A stretch of DNA of 64,000 nucleotides from Aeoliella mucimassa. GTDB taxonomy: Bacteria; Planctomycetota; Planctomycetia; Pirellulales; Lacipirellulaceae. The notes under the pieces were generated by a model. That model was not told the DNA's origin. It made no database searches and saw nothing but the letters and a program-made list of their open reading frames with translations. Shown in pieces: positions 24,780-32,977 of this stretch (positions are counted from its first letter, which is position 1; each line of letters begins with the position of its first letter). The DNA is taken from positions 4,402,001-4,466,000 of the forward strand of contig NZ_CP036278.1 of the NCBI RefSeq assembly GCF_007748035.1. The letters run 5' to 3'. The position numbers were made by a program, and so were the translations under genes.

Positions 24780-24795
24780 AGTGGCACCCACAAAT

Positions 24796-24993
24796 TTAGG
24801 CTGACAGTGCCAGCCTGCCGTCGTGCAGATAGACATGTATGTCGCTGGAGGTAATCCGTGTAGCGATCGCATCGACGCAGTGTGGACAATAGTTGAAGAG
24901 TGATTCGACCACTTCTCCGCTGCCGGAGTCGACCGTTTCGATCATATCACATTCGCTTGCAGCTGCTACAATTAATCGATACTGAACAGTCAT
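24796..24993 (-). CDS. Small hypothetical protein with CPHC motif
   Basis: 65 aa from an ATG at 24993. Reads IVAAASECDMIETVDSGSGE, then YCPHCVDAIATRI, and ends shortly before the right end of the tandem IS. A Cys-x-x-Cys pair could bind metal or be redox-active, but one pair alone is weak evidence. The gene may have lost its 3' part by the IS insertion, as its stop lies only 7 bp from the 9-mer flank. Confidence 0.4.
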   Translation of the reverse strand: MTVQYRLIVAAASECDMIETVDSGSGEVVESLFNYCPHCVDAIATRITSSDIHVYLHDGRLALSA

Positions 24994-25031
24994 AGTTTAG
25001 CCTGCACACAAACAATGAGGTCAATTACAAC

Positions 25032-25589
25032 GTGTCAGCCGTTCAGATTTCTAGGCGTCACGCCCATTTGCAAGGTTCATTGCTAGTGCTGCTTATGTTT
25101 AGTGCGATGCAAATATACCCGACCTACTCTTGGATGCATTTTTCACTTAGCCCCAACGAAGTCTATAAGCACGGATGGCCTGTTACATACATGACACGAC
25201 AAATCGAGAGTAACGATTCTGATATGGGAGGCGTAACCTGCTGGCCTTGGCCATTAGAAAAAGCACCTCTCTTAACAATCAAATGGGGCCTTCTCATTGC
25301 CAACGCTGGCGTTGGCGTTACTGTCGCATATTGTTCAGGAAGATTCTTCGAAAAGTTCATCCCTAGTAAAGCCACAATGCGGTTTAGGCTCATGCATCTT
25401 GCAATACTTTTTCTCATCGCAAGTATCTTGCTATTACCACATATCAGACTTGTGCTCGGGGTGACCGCGTATGTGAGCTTCTATTTCATTTCATTCGTAA
25501 CTTCAATCATCGCAACCGCTTACAGCGGCCTTTTTATTATCGACAAGATAAAGACTCGCGCAACCGCCTCTATCACCGATACTTTTTGA
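25032..25589 (+). CDS. Hypothetical membrane protein, four helices
   Basis: 185 aa from a GTG at 25032. Hydrophobic segments at about 17-33 (LLVLLMFSAMQIYPTYSW), 82-100 (IKWGLLIANAGVGVTVAY), 121-140 (LAILFLIASILLLPHIRLVL) and 143-168 (YVSFYFISFVTSIIATAYSG). No known domain. Base composition is more AT-rich than its neighbours, which together with the nearby IS suggests acquired DNA. Confidence 0.55.
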   Translation: MSAVQISRRHAHLQGSLLVLLMFSAMQIYPTYSWMHFSLSPNEVYKHGWPVTYMTRQIESNDSDMGGVTCWPWPLEKAPLLTIKWGLLIANAGVGVTVAYCSGRFFEKFIPSKATMRFRLMHLAILFLIASILLLPHIRLVLGVTAYVSFYFISFVTSIIATAYSGLFIIDKIKTRATASITDTF

Positions 25590-25918
25590 CGAGTTCCTGA
25601 TATCGCTGGTTAGAGTGGTGTCGATCGCCGTTCCTACAATCGCACGCTTCATCCCAGTTACTACTGGGTTGACCTCCGGGTATTCTTGGGAGGATTCCGT
25701 CTCTCTCCCTCAATTCAGCAAAGGGCATCGCGGTCAGAGACCGCTCCTACACCGCGCTGGCGTGGTGGTTGTATTCGATTAGTTTTTCGCTCTCTCTGTT
25801 ACATCCTTCCCCCCTCCAACAACGGACAACGGACAACGGACAACACAACACCTGTTCATTAGACCACCCCCAGTGGCCATTTACCAGCGAAAACTCTCAT
25901 CTTTCAGAAGCAATTCAC
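25590..25918. other. Intergenic with small hairpins and repeats
   Basis: Contains CCCAGT-tact-ACTGGG and GCGGTC-aga-GACCGC hairpins, three units of a 7-bp tandem AACGGAC (25820-25843), and copy B of the 44-bp motif (25850-25893). No gene seen. Confidence 0.5.
25850..25893 (+). repeat. 44-bp dispersed motif, copy B
   Basis: Begins ACCTGTTCATTAGA and ends TGGCCATTTACCAGCGAAAA. Matches 21148-21191 at most positions. Confidence 0.5.
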
Positions 25919-26695
25919 TCACGGACCTGCCCCTTCTTGCAGCCGCAGCCGCACCAACAGATCGTCGAGTGTCGCGCGGGCGGTTGGTTGTTCGGGTAGC
26001 GGCGATTCGGCCATGGCGGTTTCTAGTTCGGCGAGCAATCGCTGATACTCGCGCTCGTAGTATTCCAGCTGCCCGGTTTCGAGTCGCCCTTTCTCGGGCC
26101 CCTCGAGTTTGCGAGCGACTAAATCGTCGATGTAGGTGAGCTTCGCGGTTTCGTTCAGGCGCAGCAGGTTGGCTTCGACCTGGCCAGTTCGCATCAAATG
26201 GATCCCGGTCAACAACACTCGAAACGTATAGAGCAGCGGCTTCACCCGTGGTGGCTCCTCGCGACCAAACAGCTTCCACTGATTCGCGGCAAATCCCAAG
26301 TAGTGATGGCCGTGGTAACGGGTAATGCACTTCGCGGCAAGCTGCTTGAGCTCTTCGTGCTCCGGCGTGGTATGCACCACCAGCGGCGAAAGCAACTGCT
26401 CGAGCACGTAGCCATTCTTCTTGAGCATCAGCCCAAAGAACTTTTTCGCATCGTGCGTTACCAGGTCGATCTCCAAGCCATCGTACACGCCCGACTTTTC
26501 CACGGTTTCGTGGGACACTTCCAGCCCCAACAAATGGTCGAGCGGCAGCAGGTGCACCCCACGCAAATCGAAATCGGAATCGGGCGAGGGGAAACCATAC
26601 AAGTGCGCGCCGCTGATCGTCGCAAAGACGAGCGGATAGGGATGGGCGTCGACGTGACACTGGAGCTTCTCGTTATCAATCGTTTGGGCGTTCAT
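25919..26695 (-). CDS. Nucleotidyltransferase, pol-beta superfamily (PF10127-like)
   Basis: About 258 aa from the ATG at 26695; an in-frame ATG at 26725 would overlap the neighbour more. The nucleotidyltransferase core is clear: ISGAHLYGFPSPDSDFDLRG, i.e. G-[S/A]-x3-G-x6-D-x-D with the metal-binding Asp pair, and a third acidic residue in LEIDLVTHDAKKFF. A helical C-terminal domain follows (NGYVLEQLLSPL, KPLLYTFRVLLTGIHLMRTG). Members of this family transfer a nucleotide to an unknown acceptor, protein or RNA. It overlaps the ATP-grasp gene upstream and is the last gene of a three-gene operon. Confidence 0.8.
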   Translation of the reverse strand: MNAQTIDNEKLQCHVDAHPYPLVFATISGAHLYGFPSPDSDFDLRGVHLLPLDHLLGLEVSHETVEKSGVYDGLEIDLVTHDAKKFFGLMLKKNGYVLEQLLSPLVVHTTPEHEELKQLAAKCITRYHGHHYLGFAANQWKLFGREEPPRVKPLLYTFRVLLTGIHLMRTGQVEANLLRLNETAKLTYIDDLVARKLEGPEKGRLETGQLEYYEREYQRLLAELETAMAESPLPEQPTARATLDDLLVRLRLQEGAGP

Positions 26696-27428
26696 TGCAC
26701 TTCGTCGTAGCTTGCTTGAGGACATCTAGCACTTCGTTTGGATCACAACCATAGATACCCGATCCCCACGCGGCATTTGCTTCGACCACAGCCCAGCCGA
26801 ACCCCTCAATGATACCAACGTCGAGCACCACAGCCCTGGGGACCGTCACCCGCTGGTCGTTTAGTACGGACTCGGCAAAGTGCTTCGCATCACGCAACTC
26901 TTCGTCAGTGGCGGTGAATCCATCGAGCGCACTCAGTTCCCCCCGCCTCAAATAGGGAGAGAGAGTCCGCACCTGTGAGTCCAGACAGAAACAGCGAAAC
27001 TCGGCTACCCACTCAACTGGAGTCGCGGAGAGCACCGTGGTCGTTTCACCATAGTCGGCTAACAGCGAGTCCACCTTCTCGTAGACCTTCGCCGGAAACG
27101 ACTTCTCGTTTGGCGGCTTAAGGAATCGTGGCAAGTCGGCTTCAACGATGTCCCCCAAAGTTGTGAGTTCCACTTGCCGAAGACGATACTTTTCGGGAAG
27201 CTGCGGCAACCAATCGTCCGTTAACAAACTCAATTCAACACCCAACTGACTGGCTAAACTCGGCGCAAGAAGCGATTCGATGTAGACCACCACTCGGTCC
27301 GTATCGATCTCCGGCACCTGCAGACCGCGCATCCGTTCTACCGACCATCCACGCTGAATGGCGGTTCGCCAAAGAATCTGGTTGTCAACGGTGTTTCTCC
27401 ACGACATCACAAGCGTGGTGGTATTCAT
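26676..27428 (-). CDS. ATP-grasp-type protein (DUF4343-like)
   Basis: 250 aa from an ATG at 27428. The C-terminal half has the ATP-grasp pattern: WVAEFRCFCLDSQVRTLSPY (strand pair with conserved Arg/Glu) and AVVLDVGIIEGFGWAVVEANAAWGSGIYG with a D-x-G then E-x-N that holds magnesium. The enzymes of this fold join a carboxylate to an amine or thiol with ATP. I cannot name the substrate. It overlaps its neighbours on both sides (by 4 bp at 27425 and by about 20 bp at 26695), so all three products are probably made together. Confidence 0.68.
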   Translation of the reverse strand: MNTTTLVMSWRNTVDNQILWRTAIQRGWSVERMRGLQVPEIDTDRVVVYIESLLAPSLASQLGVELSLLTDDWLPQLPEKYRLRQVELTTLGDIVEADLPRFLKPPNEKSFPAKVYEKVDSLLADYGETTTVLSATPVEWVAEFRCFCLDSQVRTLSPYLRRGELSALDGFTATDEELRDAKHFAESVLNDQRVTVPRAVVLDVGIIEGFGWAVVEANAAWGSGIYGCDPNEVLDVLKQATTKCNERPND

Positions 27429-28372
27429 GGCAATTCATTCTCCACGGCCAATCGCCGAGCCCGCACCAAGAACTCGTTCGCCTGTTCGTAGTCGGGGCGC
27501 TCGGGCAGGGTGGTCTCGGCGTTGGCTCGGTCGAACTCTTTGTGTAGCTGCTTGCGCCAGGCTTCGACTTCGTCCCACGGCATTTCGTCGTTCTTGATCG
27601 CAAACAGCCGCTCGCGGTGCTCGCCGACGTCGACCGGCACGAAACCTTCGCGGAGCACATGAATGCCCGAGAGGAGTAGCCGGATCAAGTGCATCACATG
27701 CTTAGGTTTGATGCGACCCTGATTGCGCAGCGCGGCTTGCATGCGTTTGAACTGGCTCATCACGTAGCCGTTGTACGTTTGGTAGACCAGTCGCGATAGA
27801 AACGCCTCGCGCATGGCGAGCAGTTGCTCGGCGAGCGGTGTCGCGTGCTCGACCAGCGGCGTGTAAAGGCACTCGAGGATATTCGGATTCCCCTTGAGGG
27901 CCATGACGAGGAACTTCTGCAGTTCCCAGTAGCACTCTTCGCTACCTTCGTTTTCCAACTGCTCGGGCACGCCGTACAGCGACCAGTGCAATTCGGCCGG
28001 CGGCAAATAAATGCCTCGGCGGTCGGTATCGGACTCCTCGGTATCGAGCCCGAACGCCCGCGAACCGACGACGCAGCGATAGATCACGCGGTCGAACAGC
28101 CCTTGGGTAGAGAGCGTGGGATTCGCCTGGTCGATGGCACCTTGCTTGTACTGCGAGAGCAACATCAGCTGGTGATGGCCGAGGAGTGCCTCGAAGCCAT
28201 CGGGGAAACGAATGCGATAGGAATGATGCTGATCCCGCGGCGCCCGCACCACTACGCCAACCGCCCCGGCCGGGTGCACCGCCTTGCCATCCGAGCCCTG
28301 CACGCTCTTGAGCACTACCACCTGGGTGCCGATGGAGTAAATGAGGTTCGGGTTTTGAGGAGCGGGAGTCAT
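27425..28372 (-). CDS. Nucleotidyltransferase with N-terminal beta domain (PF10127-like)
   Basis: 315 aa. Residues about 8-75 form a small beta domain (YSIGTQVVVLKSVQGSDGKA, HSYRIRFPDGFEALL), similar to KOW/SH3-like barrels that bind RNA. The transferase core follows: YRCVVGSRAFGLDTEESDTDRRG, the G-S-x3-G-x6-D-x-D motif. Helical end as in the partner (KPKHVMHLIRLLLSGIHVLR). First gene of the operon with the ATP-grasp and the second transferase. The two transferases share motif order and the LLLTGIH/LLLSGIH helix, so they arose by duplication. PF10127 proteins are known next to RNA-repair genes and in phages. Confidence 0.8.
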   Translation of the reverse strand: MTPAPQNPNLIYSIGTQVVVLKSVQGSDGKAVHPAGAVGVVVRAPRDQHHSYRIRFPDGFEALLGHHQLMLLSQYKQGAIDQANPTLSTQGLFDRVIYRCVVGSRAFGLDTEESDTDRRGIYLPPAELHWSLYGVPEQLENEGSEECYWELQKFLVMALKGNPNILECLYTPLVEHATPLAEQLLAMREAFLSRLVYQTYNGYVMSQFKRMQAALRNQGRIKPKHVMHLIRLLLSGIHVLREGFVPVDVGEHRERLFAIKNDEMPWDEVEAWRKQLHKEFDRANAETTLPERPDYEQANEFLVRARRLAVENELP

Positions 28373-28423
28373 GTGGTGGATGACAAGCGAAAGCGGCCTT
28401 CGGTTCGCAAGACTGGCGAAACC

Positions 28424-28541
28424 GATTGTAGCACGACACTCCGTGTCGTTGGACCTTGGAGAATGTCGATCGCACCGAGCCGTTTACCACCAGGCAGGGG
28501 TTTGCCCACTACTTACGACTCGGAGAGTCGTGCTACTTTCT
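28424..28541. repeat. REP double hairpin (BIME-like), copy 1
   Basis: 118 bp, matched by 29210-29327 with few changes. The outer ends are inverted (GTAGCACGAC and GTCGTGCTAC); inside each is a hairpin, ACGACAC-tcc-GTGTCGT and ACGACTC-gga-GAGTCGT. This two-headed unit flanks the RAYT gene on both sides. Confidence 0.85.
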
Positions 28542-29204
28542 TGTTTGTGTCCATAAGACATACTCACTTGGTTTCAGGTTTGCCTTCTGAGGATTTTCAG
28601 CGATGTAACAGCGGAAAAACTCAAATTGTTCCGCACTCCGTACCAAATGATCAAATGGCTCCGCTTGCCAAAAAGCTCCCCGTCGCCCCAATTGCTGATT
28701 GATTTGTCCTCCTGAGAAACGCAGCCAACTTTCCGATTGCTTGGCAAGCGACCAGCCACCGTGGAACTGGACCAGAAGGTGCACGTGATTTGGCATAACA
28801 ACAAAGCAATCCACATCGTAACGTTCGCCGTTAAAATAAAGCAGAGACTGGCTTACGATCGACGCCAATTCAGGACGTCGCAAGACGCATTCGCCATGGC
28901 ACTTGTCCAACGCAAACTGCCATAGCCGATTGCGAAGCCGGCGGTATTCACTTTGGATTGCTCTTGGCCATTGCTCGACGTGAGATGTCGCAATTGTTGC
29001 TGAATCGCCAAGTCCCTGCTCTCGCACCCATGCGTCAAGTTCGAATTGCCAGCGATCCACCACCGCGCGTGGCATTGAATCCTTCGTTCGAAACGTCACA
29101 AACATGGCGACGCCGGGTTGGAACCAGTGGGGAAGCTTCCGCTCGGCATATTGGATGTCCCCAGCAGGATCGAATTCCCGGAATTGAATAGGTTCCTTTT
29201 CCAT
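28533..29204 (-). CDS. REP-associated tyrosine transposase (RAYT, Y1 family)
   Basis: About 223 aa from the ATG at 29204 (MEKEPIQFREF); a longer frame would begin inside the flanking repeat. The HUH motif of Y1 transposases is exact in VVMPNHVHLLVQF, and the catalytic Tyr is probably that in FFRCYIAENPQKANL. GRRGAFWQAEPFDHLVRS before it is characteristic of RAYT proteins. These enzymes nick single-stranded REP hairpins and spread them in the genome. The gene lies between two 118-bp REP units, and its last 9 bp lie in copy 1. Confidence 0.9.
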   Translation of the reverse strand: MEKEPIQFREFDPAGDIQYAERKLPHWFQPGVAMFVTFRTKDSMPRAVVDRWQFELDAWVREQGLGDSATIATSHVEQWPRAIQSEYRRLRNRLWQFALDKCHGECVLRRPELASIVSQSLLYFNGERYDVDCFVVMPNHVHLLVQFHGGWSLAKQSESWLRFSGGQINQQLGRRGAFWQAEPFDHLVRSAEQFEFFRCYIAENPQKANLKPSEYVLWTQTRK

Positions 29205-29209
29205 AACAG

Positions 29210-29327
29210 GATTGTAGCACGACACTCCGTGTCGTTGGACATCGGAGACGGTCGATCGCACCGAACCGTGTACCATCAGGCAGGGGTGTGCCTACTACTT
29301 ACGACTCGGAGAGTCGTGCTACTTTCT
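29210..29327. repeat. REP double hairpin (BIME-like), copy 2
   Basis: Second 118-bp copy, upstream of the RAYT gene, same orientation as copy 1. Differences are a few single bases (for example ACCTTGGAGAATG against ACATCGGAGACGG). Confidence 0.85.
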
Positions 29328-29355
29328 AGCGCCCCCAAACTCTTACGCCCTACGA

Positions 29356-29880
29356 TTACTCCGCCGGCTGAAACACGCCGGACTCTAGATGACGATTCAC
29401 TTTCCACTGCAGGTAAAAGACATTGAACAAGAACGTCCACAGGCCCTTAAAACGCTGGTTATTCGGAGCTTCGATTGGTAGCATCGCGTCGAGACCTCCA
29501 CGAATCGCAAACGCCACAATCAGGGTGAAGACAATATGGACCTTATCCACAAACTGCATCATCGAATCGATTAAATGGGGTTCATAGACTTTGGTGAGAA
29601 TAAGGTCAGTAACTAAGGCAAAGGTGAAACCGGTGACCGCCCAGTACGCCCACACGATCTTCATCGACACTTGCTCGCATCCAAACCTTCGATTGATCGC
29701 TATCGCATTTACATGCACCCAATAATTCATGTAAATGCCAAGCGTAAGGATAGTCAATGGTATCATCAACAACACGCTGCGACGCTTCAGCCCCCGCGAT
29801 GACTTTCGGATTACGGATCGATTCTTGACCGAAGCCCCTAACTTCTGGGTTGAAGCAATGCGATTTTTGTCACGGGCCAT
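29356..29880 (-). CDS. Hypothetical membrane protein (DUF4234-like)
   Basis: About 174 aa from the ATG at 29880; the longer frame from 29970 adds a tail without ribosome site. After a basic N-terminus (RDKNRIASTQKLG) come membrane segments at about 39-57 (SVLLMIPLTILTLGIYMNYW), 78-98 and 118-138. The first one with LGIYxxYW followed by the helix AIAINRRFG resembles the repeat unit of DUF4234 proteins. Function unknown. Confidence 0.55.
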   Translation of the reverse strand: MARDKNRIASTQKLGASVKNRSVIRKSSRGLKRRSVLLMIPLTILTLGIYMNYWVHVNAIAINRRFGCEQVSMKIVWAYWAVTGFTFALVTDLILTKVYEPHLIDSMMQFVDKVHIVFTLIVAFAIRGGLDAMLPIEAPNNQRFKGLWTFLFNVFYLQWKVNRHLESGVFQPAE

Positions 29881-29991
29881 CGATGCGATTCCATGAGACG
29901 AGGGAGCTGAAACACCTGGAACGACAATTATGTCGCTAGACGGTCGGTGCAGGAACCCCAGCACAAACACATTACTGCTGATTTCAGTAGA

Positions 29992-30975
29992 TTACATCGA
30001 CGCGCTTGGCTGCACCGCCTTGCCTTGCCAGGTGTCGCGGCGGGCGAACTCGGCGTCGATCTCGCGTTTGACCGCCCCTTTGTTCAGGCACCAGTCGGGG
30101 CCGACGAAGTAGTCGGGCGGGGCGTCGCCGCTGATGCGTTCGACCACCACATTCGGCGGGAGCAGCTCCAGGAAATCTACCACGGCGCGAACGTAGTCGT
30201 CCTGGCCCATTAGCGTGACTTCGCCCGACTCGACCATGTCGGCCAGCGGGGTGTTCTTCACGCAGTACAGGTTGTGCAGCTTCACCGCGTCGACCTTAAG
30301 CCGCGCAAGCTCGCGGGCGGTGGCCAGCATGTCGTCGTGCGACTCGCCTGGCAACCCGAGGATGGCATGGGCCGAGATCTCGAAGTTGCGGTCCTGGCTC
30401 CGCCGCATGGCGTCGATCATCGCGTCGTGATGGCAGCCGCGGTTCATCCAATCGAGCGACGCGTTGTGCATGGTCTGCATACCATACTCAACCGACACGT
30501 AGGTCCGCTCCCCTAACTCGTTGAGCAACGCGAGCACGTCGTCGGGCACGCAGTCGGGGCGGGTACCGATGGCGAGGCCGACCACCTGGGGGTGCTCGAG
30601 GGCTTTCTCGTACAACGGGCGGAGCCGATCGACGGGAGCGTAAGTGTTGGTGCCGGGCTGAAAATAGGCGATAAATTTTTCGCAGTCGGCATATCGGTTC
30701 CGCATGCGGACCAAACTTTGGTTGATTTGCCCCAAGACATCCGCCCTGGGAAGCCGCCTGCTGGGGCTGAAGCTGCGATTGTCGCAGAACGTACAGCCCC
30801 CCATGGCCACGGTTCCGTCGACGTTAGGACACGTAAAATGAGCGTTGATACTCACTTTTTGGACACGTGTGCCAAACATTTCGTGTAATCGGTAGCGAAG
30901 ACTGTAATAACGGAGTCCCGATTCGCGCCAGGGTGGGATTTCGCCGTGGTTCGTAAGTGGTTTGGTTGACTGCAA
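29992..30975 (-). CDS. Radical SAM protein, TIGR01212 (YhcC-like)
   Basis: 327 aa. After RLHEMFGTRVQKVSINAHFT the cluster-binding cysteines stand as C-x-N-x-D-G-x6-GCTFC (CPNVDGTVAMGGCTFCDN), the variant spacing of the YhcC family. ISAHAILGLPGESHDDM and KLHNLYCVKNTPLADM are also family marks. It should hold a 4Fe-4S cluster and cleave S-adenosylmethionine; the substrate is unknown, with tRNA modification proposed for relatives. Monocistronic, divergent from the FHA gene. Confidence 0.88.
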   Translation of the reverse strand: MQSTKPLTNHGEIPPWRESGLRYYSLRYRLHEMFGTRVQKVSINAHFTCPNVDGTVAMGGCTFCDNRSFSPSRRLPRADVLGQINQSLVRMRNRYADCEKFIAYFQPGTNTYAPVDRLRPLYEKALEHPQVVGLAIGTRPDCVPDDVLALLNELGERTYVSVEYGMQTMHNASLDWMNRGCHHDAMIDAMRRSQDRNFEISAHAILGLPGESHDDMLATARELARLKVDAVKLHNLYCVKNTPLADMVESGEVTLMGQDDYVRAVVDFLELLPPNVVVERISGDAPPDYFVGPDWCLNKGAVKREIDAEFARRDTWQGKAVQPSASM

Positions 30976-30994
30976 TTGCGTTCACGAATAGATT
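30966..30994 (+). promoter_or_regulatory. Candidate promoter for the FHA gene
   Basis: TTGACT at 30966 and TAGATT at 30989 with a 17-bp spacer, about 72 bp before the FHA start codon. Matches sigma-70 consensus moderately; not tested. Confidence 0.3.
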
Positions 30995-31065
30995 AAAGGG
31001 TTGGTATAAATACTGCGGATGCTTATTGTATCCCAACTTCCTACGTTCTGCTTGCGAGGTCAACC

Positions 31066-31554
31066 ATGTACGGCTCCGACGCCGAATACGGTGAACTCAT
31101 TCCCCAGGGCGGTGGTGACACCATCCCCCTGAAAAAGAAACAACTACTTGTGGGCCGCCGCGAGAGCTGCGACATCGTGCTGCGCTTCGCCAATGTTTCG
31201 GCCCATCATTGCCAACTATCCGTCGACAGTGGCTACTGGTTTGTGCGCGACTTGGGGAGTCGCAACGGCATTAAAGTGAACAACGTCCGCGTGCAGGAAA
31301 AGCGTTTGGACCCTGGCGACGTGCTGGCGGTGGCCAAGCATCGCTACGAGGTGCAGTACTCGCCGGCCGATCTGGGAGCGGTGGGTCCTCCGCCGGTCGA
31401 CAATCTGTCGCAGGAAATCCTCGGCGAGTCGCTGTTGTCGCGGGCGGGGCTCGACGCCCAGCGTCGCGGGCGCGGAAGCGGGAGCACGCCGCGCCGGTAC
31501 GATCCCACGAACAACGATGCCGGACAGATCGACACCCCCGACAAGCCGGTTTAG
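31066..31554 (+). CDS. FHA-domain protein
   Basis: 162 aa. The FHA domain fills residues about 15-100: LLVGRRESCDIVLRFANVSA followed by HHCQLSVDSGYWFVRDLGSR and NGIKVNN, with the usual GR, S-x-x-H and NG residues that grip phosphothreonine. The tail from about 105 is disordered and Arg/Pro-rich. It would bind a phosphorylated partner of a Ser/Thr kinase, common in planctomycetes; the partner is not nearby. Followed by rsgA on the same strand after 76 bp. Confidence 0.88.
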   Translation: MYGSDAEYGELIPQGGGDTIPLKKKQLLVGRRESCDIVLRFANVSAHHCQLSVDSGYWFVRDLGSRNGIKVNNVRVQEKRLDPGDVLAVAKHRYEVQYSPADLGAVGPPPVDNLSQEILGESLLSRAGLDAQRRGRGSGSTPRRYDPTNNDAGQIDTPDKPV

Positions 31555-31630
31555 ACGTATGACGGTTGTCGTTAGTTCGTCGCCTACTCGCACCTCGCCC
31601 AACCAATCCGGCTGGCACGGCGGCTAACCT

Positions 31631-32758
31631 ATGTCTCGCAAGAAGAAGAAAATCCGTGCGTCGTTTCGCAAGAACCGCGAGGTGCGGACCCGCGAGAACG
31701 ACCTAACGCGCTCGTTCGGCGAGTCCGACGCCGAAGACCATCTGAAGGCCGAACGCATCAGCGGAAAAGGCTCGTTAAGCCGTAAACGCACGGTCGCCGG
31801 CGGCGAGCTGATCGAAGACGAAGCAGGCTCGTACATCCTGCCCGATGTGGATACCACCATCTGCCGCGAAGGTCGAGTGCTTCGCGTGCAGGGTCTGGTG
31901 AGCATCGTTCGCGACGACCAGGGCCAGCAGTTCCGCTGCGCCACGCGGCGGTTACTCAAGACCCTGTCGACCGACCAGCGACATGTGGTCGCAGCCGGCG
32001 ATCACGTCTGGTTCCGTCCCGAAGGGGATGGCGAGGGCATCATCGAGCGGGTTGAGCCTCGCCATGGGCTGCTGAGCCGCACGAGCCGGGGCCGCCAACA
32101 CGTGCTCGTGGCCAACGTCGACCAGATGATCATCGTCGCCAGCGCGGCCGAGCCCCGCATCAAGCCGAATCTCATCGACCGCTACCTGCTCACGGCCGAA
32201 AAAACCGAGATCCGCCCGGTAGTCTGCATCAACAAAATCGACCTGCTCGACCCCGCGGAGCTCATGCCGCTGGTGGGGGTCTATAGCCAGCTCGGCTACC
32301 AGGTGCTGCTGGTCTCAGCCACAACAGGGCAGAACGTCGCTCAACTGCGGGCGTTGCTGAGCGATCGCAACAGCGTGCTGACCGGACAGAGCGGCGTCGG
32401 CAAATCGTCGCTGCTGAACGCCATCGAACCTGGCCTTGGCCTGCGGGTGCAGACCGTGAGTGCCGAGTCGCAGAAGGGTCGTCATACGACGACCACCGCT
32501 GAGCTGTTTCCCCTGGAGTGCGGCGGCCACGTGATCGATACGCCCGGCATCCGCCAATTCCAGCTGTGGGACGTGATTCCCGAGGAAGTAGCCGGCTTTT
32601 TCCGCGAGCTCCGCCCGTACGTGAGCCAGTGTCGGTTTCCCGACTGCACCCACACCCACGAGGCGTTCTGCGCGGTGAAAGACGCGGTGGCCGACAACCG
32701 GCTCGACTTCCGCCGGTACGAGAGCTATATGCAAATCCAGGCGGGAGACGAAGTTTAA
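31631..32758 (+). CDS. rsgA: Ribosome small subunit-dependent GTPase A
   Basis: 375 aa. A basic N-terminal extension of about 85 residues ([20 protein letters not shown]) is longer than in E. coli. Then come the OB fold ([20 protein letters not shown]), and the circularly permuted GTPase: VCINKIDL (G4), [10 protein letters not shown] (G5), [16 protein letters not shown] (G1), GRHTTTTAE (G2) and [10 protein letters not shown] (G3). A zinc knuckle ends it: [14 protein letters not shown]. It helps in late maturation of the 30S subunit. The N-terminal extension should bind rRNA. Confidence 0.95.
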   Translation: MSRKKKKIRASFRKNREVRTRENDLTRSFGESDAEDHLKAERISGKGSLSRKRTVAGGELIEDEAGSYILPDVDTTICREGRVLRVQGLVSIVRDDQGQQFRCATRRLLKTLSTDQRHVVAAGDHVWFRPEGDGEGIIERVEPRHGLLSRTSRGRQHVLVANVDQMIIVASAAEPRIKPNLIDRYLLTAEKTEIRPVVCINKIDLLDPAELMPLVGVYSQLGYQVLLVSATTGQNVAQLRALLSDRNSVLTGQSGVGKSSLLNAIEPGLGLRVQTVSAESQKGRHTTTTAELFPLECGGHVIDTPGIRQFQLWDVIPEEVAGFFRELRPYVSQCRFPDCTHTHEAFCAVKDAVADNRLDFRRYESYMQIQAGDEV

Positions 32759-32977
32759 CCCCGCTGCGAACCGCGGAAACCTGCTTTTCGCCGCCGGTTT
32801 GCCCGATTCCCGAGGCCAGGTTCCTGCGATTTCCCTCCCGGGAATAGTTTGGCACCGGCGGTTCGAGAGATTATGCTGGAGAGATAGGGTGGACGTGCGC
32901 CGCTATTTAGCCTGGCGCTCCACGCCTCTTCCGGAACAATCCTACCCCCTGAATATCTGCCTGTCGGAGCGGAATCG

